DNA of 64,000 bases, from contig CAWACK010000001.1 of NCBI GenBank assembly GCA_963780545.1, positions 34,579-98,578 on the forward strand. The letters are read 5' to 3'. Shown here piece by piece: positions 10,359-19,584 of this stretch (position 1 is the first letter of the stretch; each line of letters begins with the position of its first letter). The position numbers and the translations under genes were made by a program. The notes beneath the pieces are model-generated. The model saw only the letters and a list, made by a program, of their open reading frames with translations, did not search any database and was not told where the DNA came from. Origin of the DNA: UBA8941 sp963780545. GTDB taxonomy: Archaea > Thermoproteota > Bathyarchaeia > TCS64.

Positions 10359-10937
10359 TCAAGTCGTTAAATATTTATTGATATCCCTTTTTTTGAAGCC
10401 CAGATTTACTAATCTAGTGACCACAGCCTCGCCCTTCAATCCAGAGTCCTGGATATTTTTAGCGACTACAAGGATGCATTCCTTAATCTCCCAAGGGTAG
10501 ACGACCCATTCGTCGGTCTCATCAGCGTAGTAGTCTGGCTTGAACTTGCTCCAGGGTTTGATATGTAGCGTCATCAGTTTAACCTCCCCGACGCCATTTT
10601 CGATTAGATGATCCCTTGCCTTCACGATGGATGCGCCGGAGTCTGAGACGTCATCAACGAGGAGCGCCCTCTTGCCGTGGAGATCCGCATTCACCGGGAA
10701 AACTACTGCAGGTTCTCGGCTTTTACTCATACCTTCGTAAGATTCGAGCTGAATACTGGCGAGTCTCCTGATCCCAAGTTGATCGCAGATTATCCTCGCC
10801 GGGTCAAATCCACCCCTGCTGATGGCCACGACGATTTCCGGTTTGAATCCCGAGGCATCGATCTTCTTAGCAACGACCTCGGTGAGTCTCTGGACGTCGC
10901 TCCATGTGAGGTGGAGGAATTTCAAGTTCTTCATCAT
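10359..10937 (-). CDS. Purine phosphoribosyltransferase (Gpt/Hpt-like)
   Basis: A 192-residue type I phosphoribosyltransferase that joins a nucleobase to PRPP. The PRPP-binding motif RALLVDDVSDSGAS lies near residue 95, and VVAISRGGFDPARI is the loop near residue 40. The region WVVYPWE near residue 145 resembles the base-recognition hood of xanthine/guanine PRTases. A C-terminal extension of about 35 residues (GEAVVTRLVNLGFKKRDINK) looks like a small helical UBA/HTH-like tail. Base specificity (xanthine, guanine or hypoxanthine) is not fixed by the sequence. A TATA-like CTTATATTTA lies upstream near 10977-10986. Confidence 0.82.
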   Translation of the reverse strand: MMKNLKFLHLTWSDVQRLTEVVAKKIDASGFKPEIVVAISRGGFDPARIICDQLGIRRLASIQLESYEGMSKSREPAVVFPVNADLHGKRALLVDDVSDSGASIVKARDHLIENGVGEVKLMTLHIKPWSKFKPDYYADETDEWVVYPWEIKECILVVAKNIQDSGLKGEAVVTRLVNLGFKKRDINKYLTT

Positions 10938-11060
10938 GTAGCCTCCAGGGGTGATGGTGATGTTAGATATTGGGGGTAAATATAAGCCCGACGTGTTGCC
11001 CTCGTACCCATTCAGTGATGTGAAAATCGGTTTATATCGAGGCTGAATCGATCTAAATCC

Positions 11061-11918
11061 ATGTCTTCAGGGAAGGGTTTAGCTGAGTGGGTTACGGAGC
11101 TTGTCGAGGGCTTCATTGCATCATCTAACAACAGAATGAACGATGCGGGTGAGCCCGCCTGGGACAGACCTATTGTTGGCTTCTCAAATGGCGCGGATCC
11201 CATCTACGAGTTCTACAAGAAGGACATAGGAAGCTTCTTTCTGATTCCCATCGAGTTCTTCAGAGGTACATTTCCTGCTGTAGAAGCGAGGCCAGAGGAA
11301 CTGACTGTGGTCAGCTGGGTTCTTCCCCAGACAGAAGCTACCAAGGTAGACCACAGGAAAGAGACAAAGATGCCGAGTGAGAGGTGGGCCCGTTCGCGCA
11401 TTTTTGGTGAGCAGGTCAACGTCAAACTTAGACGTTACGTGGTTGAGGAGCTGGGGAAGGCCGGATATCCAGCGGTCGCCCCCATGATCTCCCCACTATG
11501 GCACGAGGCTATGTCTGAGAAGTACCTATACGCCTCAACCTGGTCGGAGAGGCACGCAGCCTACGCCGCTGGGTTGGGCACATTCGGCTTGAGTGACGGG
11601 TTAATCACCGCGAAGGGGAAAGCTCACAGGGTCGGATCGGTGATTGCTAAGATAGACATCCAAGCGACACCGCGTCCATATACCGACCACCACGCATACT
11701 GCCTCTACTACGCTAAAGGCACATGTGGTATCTGCGTTAAGAAGTGTCCAGCTGGCGCCATCTCTGTAAAGGGCCATGATAAGCGCAAGTGTTCAGGCTA
11801 CGTTGACAAGACTCACGCCTTCGTGGAAGAGAACTACCACTTCAAGGGATACGGCTGCGGGTTATGTCAGGTCGGTGTTCCCTGTGAGAGCAGGATACCG
11901 GAGGGAATCGATCTCTAG
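11061..11918 (+). CDS. 4Fe-4S protein related to epoxyqueuosine reductase (QueG-like)
   Basis: A 285-residue iron-sulfur protein. The C-terminal half has one ferredoxin-type cluster motif, CGICVKKCPAGAISV, and a second group KCSGYVDK plus GCGLCQVGVPCESRIP, arranged as in QueG-type double-cluster domains. The middle (RHAAYAAGLGTFGLSDGLIT) is the family's conserved glycine segment. It lacks the HEAT repeat tail of bacterial QueG and the N-terminal part is divergent, so this is the related archaeal clade of unknown substrate. TTTATAT at 11031-11037 is about 25 bases before the ATG, implying an almost leaderless message. Confidence 0.8.
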   Translation: MSSGKGLAEWVTELVEGFIASSNNRMNDAGEPAWDRPIVGFSNGADPIYEFYKKDIGSFFLIPIEFFRGTFPAVEARPEELTVVSWVLPQTEATKVDHRKETKMPSERWARSRIFGEQVNVKLRRYVVEELGKAGYPAVAPMISPLWHEAMSEKYLYASTWSERHAAYAAGLGTFGLSDGLITAKGKAHRVGSVIAKIDIQATPRPYTDHHAYCLYYAKGTCGICVKKCPAGAISVKGHDKRKCSGYVDKTHAFVEENYHFKGYGCGLCQVGVPCESRIPEGIDL

Positions 11919-11974
11919 GGAAACAGATAAAGAGTTGTCGGGTTAGATTCCCTTTAAAACCGAGGGTGTATACA

Positions 11975-12523
11975 ATGCGGGCTTTATTCGTCGGAAGGTT
12001 CCAGCCCTTTCACTACGGGCACCTCTACGCTATTCAGAAGATTCTGGAGGAGGCGGAGGAGTTAATCATCGTTGTGGGTAGCGCCCAGATGAGTCACGAG
12101 CCCGACAACCCCTTCACAGCTGGGGAGCGCATAGAGATGATAAGCGCTGCTTTGAACGAGGCGAATATTGACAAGAAGAGATATATGCTAATACCGATTG
12201 CTGACGCGCCCAGCCACAGGACCTGGGTAAGCTACGTCGAGTCCCAGACTCCGCGTTTCGAAGTCGTATACTCCAACCAAGCACTCACCCGGAGGCTTCT
12301 CATAGAGGCTGGCTACGACGTACGATCAATACCCCTACATAATCGCAGCAGGTTCGAGGCGACGGAGATAAGGAGCCGAATCCTCAACGATGAGGACTGG
12401 AGCGAACTCGTACCGAAACCTGTCTACTGCATCGTCAAGGAGATAGATGGGGAGAACCGGATAAGGGACCTACGGAAATCCGATTCATCAAAGATCAAGG
12501 GTGAAGAGAACCAATCAGGGTAA
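11975..12523 (+). CDS. nadM: Nicotinamide-nucleotide adenylyltransferase
   Basis: Makes NAD from NMN and ATP. A 183-residue protein with the nucleotidyltransferase signature GRFQPFHYGH at the N-terminus and the second ATP motif near FEATEIRSRIL. TAGERIEMISAAL and DAPSHRTWVSYVE are typical of the archaeal NadM family. A GTG nine bases upstream is in frame, but ATG 11975 directly gives the usual MRALFVGRFQP start. It is the first gene of a same-strand run reaching the proteasome gene. Confidence 0.93.
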   Translation: MRALFVGRFQPFHYGHLYAIQKILEEAEELIIVVGSAQMSHEPDNPFTAGERIEMISAALNEANIDKKRYMLIPIADAPSHRTWVSYVESQTPRFEVVYSNQALTRRLLIEAGYDVRSIPLHNRSRFEATEIRSRILNDEDWSELVPKPVYCIVKEIDGENRIRDLRKSDSSKIKGEENQSG

Positions 12524-12527
12524 CCTA

Positions 12528-13205
12528 ATGTACCTAAAGCTTGTTGGGACGCTATCGTCGGAGTTTCCCGGTCTATCAGCAAGAATTCTCACCATCCGAG
12601 GAGTCACAATAGAGGCATCGGATCCGGCTCTCGAGACCTTTAAGAGGCAGATCTTCGAGGAGGCTGCCAGAAGGTGGAACCTCGAGGAACTAAGGGAAAA
12701 CCCGATCTTTAGGGCTTACCGAGACTTCTTCTGGAAGGTGAAAGTTGACCCCACAAAGACGCGTCCAGCCTCCGAGGCGCTGCTGAGGAGGATACTCCGC
12801 GGAAACCCGTTGCCGACGATCAACACACTCGTAGACGCCTACAACCTCGCCTCTGTTTCCACTTGCATACCCTTCGGCGCCTTCGACATCGACAGGATCA
12901 AGGGGGAGTTGGTGATGCGCAAGGCTTCACCGGGGGAGGAGTTCCTAGGAATTGGTATGGATGACCCCCTCAGGCTAATCGGTGGAGAGGCTATAATTCA
13001 GGACGATGAGAGGCTGATAGCAGTCTATCCCTACAGGGATGCTGAATTCAGCAAGGTGACCCTCTCCACACGGAATCTGCTGCTGATGGTTTGTGGAGTG
13101 CCGGGGATTGGGGGCCTGGAGCTCGAGAAGGCAGAGGCGGTCATGCGTGAATTACATCACCCGTTTCTGTGGCGGGGCAGTTACGTAGGTGGAGCCTATG
13201 ATTGA
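12528..13205 (+). CDS. B3/B4 tRNA-binding-domain protein
   Basis: A stand-alone B3/B4 domain, the fold used by the phenylalanyl-tRNA synthetase beta subunit for editing mischarged tRNA. Family features include RRWNLEELRENPIFRAYRDFFW, the segment KTRPASEALLRRILRG, NTLVDAYNLASV and a late LLLMVCGVPGIGG. Such free-standing proteins are thought to bind or deacylate aminoacyl-tRNA, but the substrate is not known. The start could also be 12501, overlapping nadM; 12528 gives no overlap and a cleaner N-terminus. Its end overlaps the rtcA start by 8 bases. Confidence 0.82.
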   Translation: MYLKLVGTLSSEFPGLSARILTIRGVTIEASDPALETFKRQIFEEAARRWNLEELRENPIFRAYRDFFWKVKVDPTKTRPASEALLRRILRGNPLPTINTLVDAYNLASVSTCIPFGAFDIDRIKGELVMRKASPGEEFLGIGMDDPLRLIGGEAIIQDDERLIAVYPYRDAEFSKVTLSTRNLLLMVCGVPGIGGLELEKAEAVMRELHHPFLWRGSYVGGAYD

Positions 13206-14259
13206 GGTTGACGGCTCGATGATGGAAGGCGGCGGCCAGTTACTTCGAATGGCAACCACATATAGTGCGATCCTACAGGAGGCGGTAAGGGTCCACAGCA
13301 TCCGTGCTAATAGAAACCAACCTGGTCTCAAACCCCAACATCTAGCCACCCTGAAGTGTGTTGCGGAGCTCTGCTCGGCTGAAACGAAGGGCCTTGCAGT
13401 AGGAAGCCGGGAGATAGAGTTTCACCCTGGGAAGCTCAAGGGGGAAGCTTCGAATTCGATATAGGAACCGCCGGCAGCTGCAGTCTCCTCCTCCAATGCG
13501 CTGCACCAGTCGCGGTCTACGCTGATAGTGCTCTCCACCTCAGAATCAAGGGTGGCACAGCCGTGAAGTGGTCGCCACCGATGCCGATCGTCCAGCGTGT
13601 CGTTTGGGAGGGTTTGAAGAGGATGGGTTTCTCAGGTGAGCTTAGGATCCTCAGGGACGGCTACTACCCAAAGGGGGGTGGCTTAGTTGAGGCTAACATC
13701 AAGCCCCGCGAGAGGATTTAAAGCAATTATCGGCGAGAAGGCTGATGTCACAAGTATCCGAGGCATCTCAACCTGTGGCGGTCTTCCAAGGCACGTCGCT
13801 GAGAGGCAGGCAGAGGCTGCGCTTAGAATACTCAAAGAGGCAGGTTTCGAGTCTCGAATCGACGTTGCGACACCCGGTAAGGGATCAGAGCCATTTTCCG
13901 CTGGTAGTGTAATATGCCTATGGGTCGAGGGGGGTGCTCTGTTAGGGGACGATGGATTGGGTGAGCGGGGAAAACCAGCGGAAATGGTAGGCGCCGAGGC
14001 GGCAAAACGACTCATAAGTCAAATAAAAACAGGTGCATATGTAGACCTTCACACGGCGGACAACCTCGTTCTCCCTTGCTCCCTGGCCGAGGGTGCATCG
14101 AGCTTTACAGTATCTAGGATCACGATGCATACACTTACCGCTGTGGAGATTGCGAAGAAGATCTTGGGCGCGAAAATCAGCGTAGATGGCTCTGAGGGTA
14201 AACCCGGTAAAATCATCGTAAATGGCAGAGGAATAACCAACCCAAAGTGGACCGATTAG
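13198..14259 (+). CDS. rtcA: RNA 3'-terminal phosphate cyclase, two frameshifts
   Basis: Converts RNA 3'-phosphate ends to 2',3'-cyclic phosphates using ATP. The N-terminus IEVDGSMMEGGGQLLRMA is the family start. The middle, in another frame, reads SFEFDIGTAGSCSLLLQCA, KWSPPMPIVQRVVW and DGYYPKGGGLVEANIKP. The last part has RGISTCGGLPRHVAERQAE and the catalytic-histidine region near the end (SRITMHTLTAVEIAKKILG). The first shift is in the G run 13440-13444 (five Gs where six restore the frame); the second is near 13720. All segments are conserved, so an intact gene with sequence indels is likely. Confidence 0.88.
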
Positions 14260-14283
14260 GTTTAACAACATGCACTCAAGAGA

Positions 14284-15600
14284 GTGACTGCTTTGATCGT
14301 GCTCAGTTTCGACAGGGGTACGCTTCTGGTCAAGGACGATCAGGCTGGGTCTTCAACGAGGTACCGAGCCATCGAGTACTCGTCTGTTATTAAGCATCTC
14401 AGGGAACAGGGTTCCGAGTTCAGGGACACAGCTCTTATGGTTCCACCCGTCGCAAGGCTCATGTCAGGGTTCGAGGCGAGGGACTACCAGTTAGAGGCCG
14501 TGGAGGCGTGGGTCAAGGCTGGACACAGGGGAATAGTGGTGCTTCCCACGGGCGCCGGAAAGACGATAATGGCCATTAAGGCCATGGAGAGGCTGCAGGC
14601 CGCGACATTGGTTGTAGTTCCAACCATCGTACTCCTCGAGCAGTGGCGAAGTACACTATCGGATGCTTTTGGTATTGAAGTAGGTGCCCTCGGTGGGGGT
14701 TCTGAAGACATCCGACCGGTTACCGTTTCGACCTATGACTCCGCCGCGCTGCGTATGGGGCAGGTTGGTAACAGATTCAATCTTATAGTCTTCGACGAGG
14801 TCCATCACCTACCAACACCGAGCAATGCGGTTATCGCCCTAAATTACCTGGCTTGTTATCGGCTGGGACTTACCGCGACTCTGGGAAAGGATACGGGGAC
14901 AATAGGCGTGCTGAAGGAGCTGGTTGGACCTGTTGTCTATGAGAGGGGCGTCGAGGAGCTAGCGGGGAAGCATCTGAGCGACTACACTGTGCAGACGATT
15001 AATGTGCCACTTGCGCCGGACGAGAAGCTCATCTACGAACGACAGTTTGCAATCTACAAGGGATTCCTCCAGAGGCGGGGAATCAGGATAAGGAGCGCTC
15101 GGGACTACCTCATATTTGTGAAGAGGGGTGGCCGCGACCCCGAAGCTAGGAGGGCACTTATGGCGAGAAACGCCGCTATGAACATAGCCCTCAACAGCCG
15201 CAACAAGGAAGAGTACCTTAGGAACCTCCTCGCAGCCAACCCCAACGAGAAGGCCCTCATCTTTACACGTCATAACAAACTTGTTTACCGGATAAGTCGG
15301 AGCCTCCTCATTCCCGCGATTACCCATCAGACCGTTAAGGAGGAGCGAGAAGAGATACTCGACAGGTTCCGACGTGGAGTTTATCGTAGGATAGTGACTA
15401 GTCAGGTCCTCGATGAGGGGATAGACGTTCCGGACGCGTCCCTCGCGGTTATACTAAGTGGGACTGGGAGTAGCCGGGAATTCATACAGCGGCTCGGACG
15501 TGTCCTTAGGAAGAAAGAGGGCAAACGGGCGACCCTCTACGAGTTGGTGAGCTTCGGTACAGCAGAGACCCGGATGAGTAGAAGGAGGAAGGAGACGTGA
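14284..15600 (+). CDS. XPB/Rad25-type DNA helicase
   Basis: Superfamily 2 helicase of the archaeal XPB group, implicated in DNA repair. An N-terminal damage-recognition-like region is followed by RDYQLEAVEAW, Walker A PTGAGKT, motif II FDEVHHL, motif III GLTATLG, and helicase domain 2 with IFTRHNKLVYRI, VTSQVLDEGIDVPDASL and the arginine finger QRLGRVLRKKEGK. The start is GTG. It overlaps the next gene, encoding its partner nuclease, by 4 bases (GTGA), the usual archaeal XPB-Bax1 pairing. Confidence 0.93.
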   Translation: MTALIVLSFDRGTLLVKDDQAGSSTRYRAIEYSSVIKHLREQGSEFRDTALMVPPVARLMSGFEARDYQLEAVEAWVKAGHRGIVVLPTGAGKTIMAIKAMERLQAATLVVVPTIVLLEQWRSTLSDAFGIEVGALGGGSEDIRPVTVSTYDSAALRMGQVGNRFNLIVFDEVHHLPTPSNAVIALNYLACYRLGLTATLGKDTGTIGVLKELVGPVVYERGVEELAGKHLSDYTVQTINVPLAPDEKLIYERQFAIYKGFLQRRGIRIRSARDYLIFVKRGGRDPEARRALMARNAAMNIALNSRNKEEYLRNLLAANPNEKALIFTRHNKLVYRISRSLLIPAITHQTVKEEREEILDRFRRGVYRRIVTSQVLDEGIDVPDASLAVILSGTGSSREFIQRLGRVLRKKEGKRATLYELVSFGTAETRMSRRRKET

Positions 15601-16752
15601 TCCTCCCAAACGAGTTTATCAGGGTCAGGAGGACCAAGAACGCCCTGACCCCCTTCTTTGCCGATGAGGAGAAGCTAAGCCTCGCAAAGACCCTCATCGC
15701 CGTCTATAAGGAAAATCTAGGCAATCGGAGGGCTGAGCTTGAGGAGGGGCTTGCAAGCTGCGAAGAGCTCGGCTACGATTTCAAGCTTGTGAGAGGCTTA
15801 TCCGCCGTCATCGATTCACGATGCATCTTCGGGACACGCTCATTCGTGCCTCCTCTTAAGGCAAGAACTATGCTATTCGAGGAGGCTGCGAAGAGGTCTG
15901 TAAATCTCTGAGGGGGATCGGGTCGAGATTTTGGCAAACGTTGCGGAGAAACTGGGAGTTTCCTCCGTAGACCTCGACGAAAGCATTTACGCTGACCTCC
16001 TAGATGAACAGCACCTCATCGACTTCAAAGAACCCTCACCAGTTGAGCTACTCCAGCTCTACAACTTCGCTCTAGCCTCTGTCATCCTCGCCTACTCTGT
16101 GCACATTCAAATCAGCTACTCAGGGAGAAGCGATCTGGTGGAAAAGGCTGCATCCTCGCTGGGGGAGGTCGATGCCAGGGTCTCGGGTTTACGTATAGAC
16201 CTAAAGCCATTAAAGCAGGTCGGGGTCCGTGGTAAAAAATTTGAGGCTTTGCTTGGTAGTCTCATGGTCCTTAAAGATTGGAGCCTCCATGCGGAAGTGG
16301 CATACCCACCGAGGTATCAAGAGACACGGCCGCTGGAGCTTAACTGGAGAAATAACGACGGGATGTTCAAAGTGGAGTCAGTCGAGCCGGATATTGTCAT
16401 CGAGATCAAGGCTCCAGTGAGAAAGGGATCATTTGGTGACCCGATAGTTATCGAGGATGTCGCCAACAGGCTTGGACTAACCGATAAAGAGCTTCTAAAG
16501 AAGATTGAAGCCGAAAACGTGAAGTATATTCGGCTACCCGGCGTCCTAATCACTCAGGATAGGCTGAATAATCTCAGGACCAGCCTCAGAGAGGTCGAAG
16601 GAGCTGACTTAGCGACCTTCAAAAGCGTCCTTAAGGGGCAGGGTTGCAAGAACCCAATACCCGTGCTTGAAGCCCTCGGCTACATCATAGAGATCGACCC
16701 AGAGACACATAAAACCTGGGTGAGTCACTTAAAACGGGGAGCGTCAAGTTAA
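15597..16752 (+). CDS. bax1: Bax1 nuclease (DUF790), XPB partner, one frameshift
   Basis: Bax1 binds XPB and cuts DNA near bubbles. The first frame begins MILPNEFIRVRRTKNALTP, a typical DUF790 start. It ends at 15911, but the second frame continues SEGDRVEILANVAEKLGVS and runs to 16752. The C-terminal half carries the nuclease core, with VEPDIVIEIKAPV matching the acidic D...E-K pattern of PD-(D/E)xK nucleases. The shift is near 15905. Position directly after XPB and full conservation on both sides support one functional gene with an indel. Confidence 0.85.
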
Positions 16753-16789
16753 TATCGCGCCGGGCTGAAGGGGTCTAGGAAGTGAGCGC

Positions 16790-17392
16790 ATGGGCTGGCA
16801 GGATTATCAGGGTGCAACTACTGTAGGCCTCATCTGCAAGGGCGGAGTCGTCCTTGCTTCGGAAAAGAGAGTAACTTGGGGTAACATGCTCACAAGCAGG
16901 AGCGGGTTGAAGGTCTTCAAACTCAACAATAGGATCGGTCTCGCCTTCGCCGGACTCGTAAGTGACATGCAGGCGCTCACCCGCGAGGCTGCCGCCTACG
17001 CTAGCCTATACGAGCTCGACAACAATAGGCCCATAGCTGTCAAGGCGGTTGGTAAAATGATCAGCAATATGCTCTTTCAGCGTCAGAGTCCTCTTCTCAT
17101 GGAGACCCTCGTCGGGGGACTCGATGAGAATGGACCAGCCCTCTACAGCATGGATCCTGTAGGTAGTCTGATACCCGACCCCTTCATCACAGCGGGCTCC
17201 GGTGCCCCGATCGCAATGGGTGTGATCGAGGCTGAGTATAAGGATGAAATGAGTCTAGAGGAAGCCGCAGATCTCGTCCTAAAGTCTATAAAGTCGGCCG
17301 TAGCGCGGGACATTGCTAGCGGTGATGGCGTCGACATGCTTCTCATCACCAAGGATGGGGTAGAGGAGCGAAGCTTCAGTCTTAAGAAGTAA
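16790..17392 (+). CDS. psmB: Proteasome beta subunit (self-processing)
   Basis: Catalytic subunit of the 20S proteasome. A nine-residue propeptide, MGWQDYQGA, precedes TTVGLICKGG, so cleavage after Gly-Ala would expose the Thr nucleophile. ASEKRVTWG supplies the active-site lysine, and the GSGAPIAMGVIE and GDGVDMLLIT regions are typical. It is the last gene of the run that starts at nadM. Confidence 0.95.
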   Translation: MGWQDYQGATTVGLICKGGVVLASEKRVTWGNMLTSRSGLKVFKLNNRIGLAFAGLVSDMQALTREAAAYASLYELDNNRPIAVKAVGKMISNMLFQRQSPLLMETLVGGLDENGPALYSMDPVGSLIPDPFITAGSGAPIAMGVIEAEYKDEMSLEEAADLVLKSIKSAVARDIASGDGVDMLLITKDGVEERSFSLKK

Positions 17393-17560
17393 ATTCCAGG
17401 CTTATACGAAGCCTATGCATTAATTGCTGTATCATAATAAGATCCATTAATTTTGAAGGTATTTAATAGTCTATCGCTATCTCAGAGATCGTCAAAACAA
17501 CGCGATAACGGAAAAACCTAGAATTCTCGCGAAATTTACTGTTACTGAAGTTTATTTTTT

Positions 17561-17980
17561 TTAAGAGGGAATCTCAGTCGTGAACTGGTTCCCTGCCATT
17601 GTCAAAATTGTTACGTTTGCGCTAGTATAACCCAAACCATTTCCGATGTACAGGTTGAACATCGTCTTCGAACCCGCCTCTATAATGGGACTTGTAATCG
17701 GATAATCTGTCGATATCTCCGTAGGGTCAGGTGGGATGTTTCTGCCGGTCACAGGAACGCCGTTTACAATTATCTCAGCTATCCTAACTGGAACAGCGCC
17801 GGTGTTCTTCACCGTAATAGGAACCGTGTTGAGCCTACATGCGCAGTCCACAAATCCGGTTATCTCTAGCTTCTCCTGAGGCGTAACCGCGCTTGAGAAG
17901 ACCTCCATTTCCCCCACATAGAGGAACGATGTCGCAAAGATTACCGCGACGAGTATGTAGAGTAAATATGTTTTTTGCAT
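17561..17980 (-). CDS. Membrane-anchored extracytoplasmic protein
   Basis: A 139-residue protein with one N-terminal hydrophobic segment (about residues 5-22) as signal anchor and a beta-rich outside domain (TVPITVKNTGAVPVRIAEII, the pattern of small Ig-like domains). A CAC motif at about residue 47 could bind metal or form a disulfide. It is in line with ccdA and the TlpA-like gene on the same strand, so it may belong to that redox group. No family recognised. Confidence 0.6.
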   Translation of the reverse strand: MQKTYLLYILVAVIFATSFLYVGEMEVFSSAVTPQEKLEITGFVDCACRLNTVPITVKNTGAVPVRIAEIIVNGVPVTGRNIPPDPTEISTDYPITSPIIEAGSKTMFNLYIGNGLGYTSANVTILTMAGNQFTTEIPS

Positions 17981-18033
17981 CTAAATTCCCTGTCGTCCGC
18001 GGTAATTGAACCTTTGTTTAACATCTTGATTGC

Positions 18034-18708
18034 TTATCCCAGGAGGGAAGTGGTTACCTTCAATCCGGTATAGATCATATACATCCCCGCGAGGATGAGA
18101 ACTATGCCATTCACCTTCTTCAGAAATGGCAATGCAGCTAACAACTGCTTATGCAACAAGTCCTTCGCCAAGGTCAACGTGATCGTCAACGGGATAATCA
18201 ACGTCGCAGCACCAGCACCATAGGCGGAGAATAGCCAAAACACGTCGATTAAGCTCTTCGCTGATGCGCCTTGGAGTACAACTATAAGAAAGACGGGCAG
18301 GCTACACCCCAAGGAGGCGACTCCGTAGGCGACGCCGTATGTTAGAAACGAGATTTGGCTTTCGCCTTCGACCTTAAGACCTAAACTTGGAAGTCTATCC
18401 ATAATCGTTGTCCAACCCGTAAGGAGTCCGATTATAACTAACCCCAAACCTAGTATGGGAACAGCTAGCCACACAAATCTCAGGAACTCTGCGGCTATGA
18501 GGGATGGAATTAAACCTACAAGCAGGAACACGAGAATGAATCCAGCTGACATCAAGCATGATTGAAGGAGTGCACTTGCTAGCCGTTTTCCAGCTCCCTC
18601 ACTACTAATATAATATGATATGTAACCCGGCATCATGGGTAGCGCGCAGGGGCTCAGGAAAGCCAGAGCCCCAGCGGTGAACGCGAGGCTCAACTGTGCT
18701 GCATCCAT
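18034..18708 (-). CDS. ccdA: CcdA-type transmembrane thiol-electron carrier
   Basis: A 224-residue, six-helix membrane protein of the CcdA/DsbD family, moving reducing power from cytoplasmic thioredoxin to extracytoplasmic thiol proteins. The first helix has the hallmark FLSPCALPMMPGYISYY; the second redox cysteine is in YGVASLGCSLPVFL. It ends 10 bases from the upstream TlpA-like gene, and the pair forms a complete thiol relay. Confidence 0.9.
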   Translation of the reverse strand: MDAAQLSLAFTAGALAFLSPCALPMMPGYISYYISSEGAGKRLASALLQSCLMSAGFILVFLLVGLIPSLIAAEFLRFVWLAVPILGLGLVIIGLLTGWTTIMDRLPSLGLKVEGESQISFLTYGVAYGVASLGCSLPVFLIVVLQGASAKSLIDVFWLFSAYGAGAATLIIPLTITLTLAKDLLHKQLLAALPFLKKVNGIVLILAGMYMIYTGLKVTTSLLG

Positions 18709-18718
18709 CTTAAAATCC

Positions 18719-19219
18719 CTAGCTATTCACGTTAATTATCTGGATCAACTGATCGTAGGACGTGTAGAAGCCGCGATATCTTATTGTTCCTGACTTGTCT
18801 ACTATAATAAGGGTCGGCACCGCGCTTACTTTGAAGTCATCGATCGCCGTCGGCGAGTTTCCTATCAGCCAACCCACTTTATTACTCTGGGCGAAGGTTT
18901 TCAGGTCTCCATCGCTGGAGCCGTCAACGTTGACTGAGACTATGACTATCCCCTTTTGTCCCTGTAGTTGTCTGAGGGCGTCAAACTCCTCGATGCAGAC
19001 GGAGCAGGTGGTTGTAACAAAGTCGAGGACGACGACCTTTCCTCTCTGTTCCGATAAGGTGAATACCTGCCCATTTGTGTCGTTAAACTTAACATCTAAC
19101 ATTTGGTCTCCGACGTTAACTCCTGGGGGCGCGGATCGGTTGGATGTGACCCAGTAGGCGAAAGCTGAGATGCCAACGATCATTATGAGCATTAGTGCGA
19201 CTGTGGTCTTTGTATTCAT
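18719..19219 (-). CDS. TlpA/ResA-like membrane-anchored thioredoxin
   Basis: A 166-residue protein with an N-terminal anchor (residues 5-26) and a thioredoxin domain whose active site is TTTCSVCIEEF (CxxC) near residue 72. The domain starts GQVFTLSEQRGKVVVLDFV and has the cis-proline loop VSAVPTLIIVDKSG. It probably acts outside the membrane, being re-reduced by the CcdA encoded immediately downstream. The final target (cytochrome maturation or disulfide isomerisation) is not visible here. Confidence 0.9.
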   Translation of the reverse strand: MNTKTTVALMLIMIVGISAFAYWVTSNRSAPPGVNVGDQMLDVKFNDTNGQVFTLSEQRGKVVVLDFVTTTCSVCIEEFDALRQLQGQKGIVIVSVNVDGSSDGDLKTFAQSNKVGWLIGNSPTAIDDFKVSAVPTLIIVDKSGTIRYRGFYTSYDQLIQIINVNS

Positions 19220-19337
19220 CCTCTCAGGGTCTTAGGGCTCGATCTTTAAAAACCGAACCTAAATGATCCACTTGATTTCAGGGAAAATTGACAATTTCCC
19301 AAGCAATATTCAGAATCATTGATAAGTCGCTGATCCC

Positions 19338-19562
19338 ATGCAAAATTTGATTGAAATGAAGACAAGTGCGCGTAATCTGATAGAAGGTAAGATCGTGAAG
19401 ATCGAGACCGACAAGATAATGGCCAAAGTGAAGGTAGAAGTAGAGCCTGCTGTACTGACCTCCGTTATTACCAAGGAGTCTGTAGATGACCTTGAGTTAA
19501 AGGTCGGAGACCGAGTAAAAGTCATGGTGAAATCAACATCCGTGATGATCGTTAAAGAATAG
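19338..19562 (+). CDS. Molbindin-like TOBE domain protein (Mop family)
   Basis: A small protein with one TOBE/Mop domain: TSARNLIEGKIVKIETD, the middle VLTSVITKESVDDLELKVGD and VKVMVKSTSVMIV. Family members bind molybdate or tungstate at subunit interfaces. The start could be 19356 (MKTSARN, closer to the family start) or 19338; there is no Shine-Dalgarno-like sequence to decide. It stands alone and no molybdenum transporter is adjacent. Confidence 0.85.
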   Translation: MQNLIEMKTSARNLIEGKIVKIETDKIMAKVKVEVEPAVLTSVITKESVDDLELKVGDRVKVMVKSTSVMIVKE

Positions 19563-19584
19563 AAAGCATTAGGATCGGAAAATT

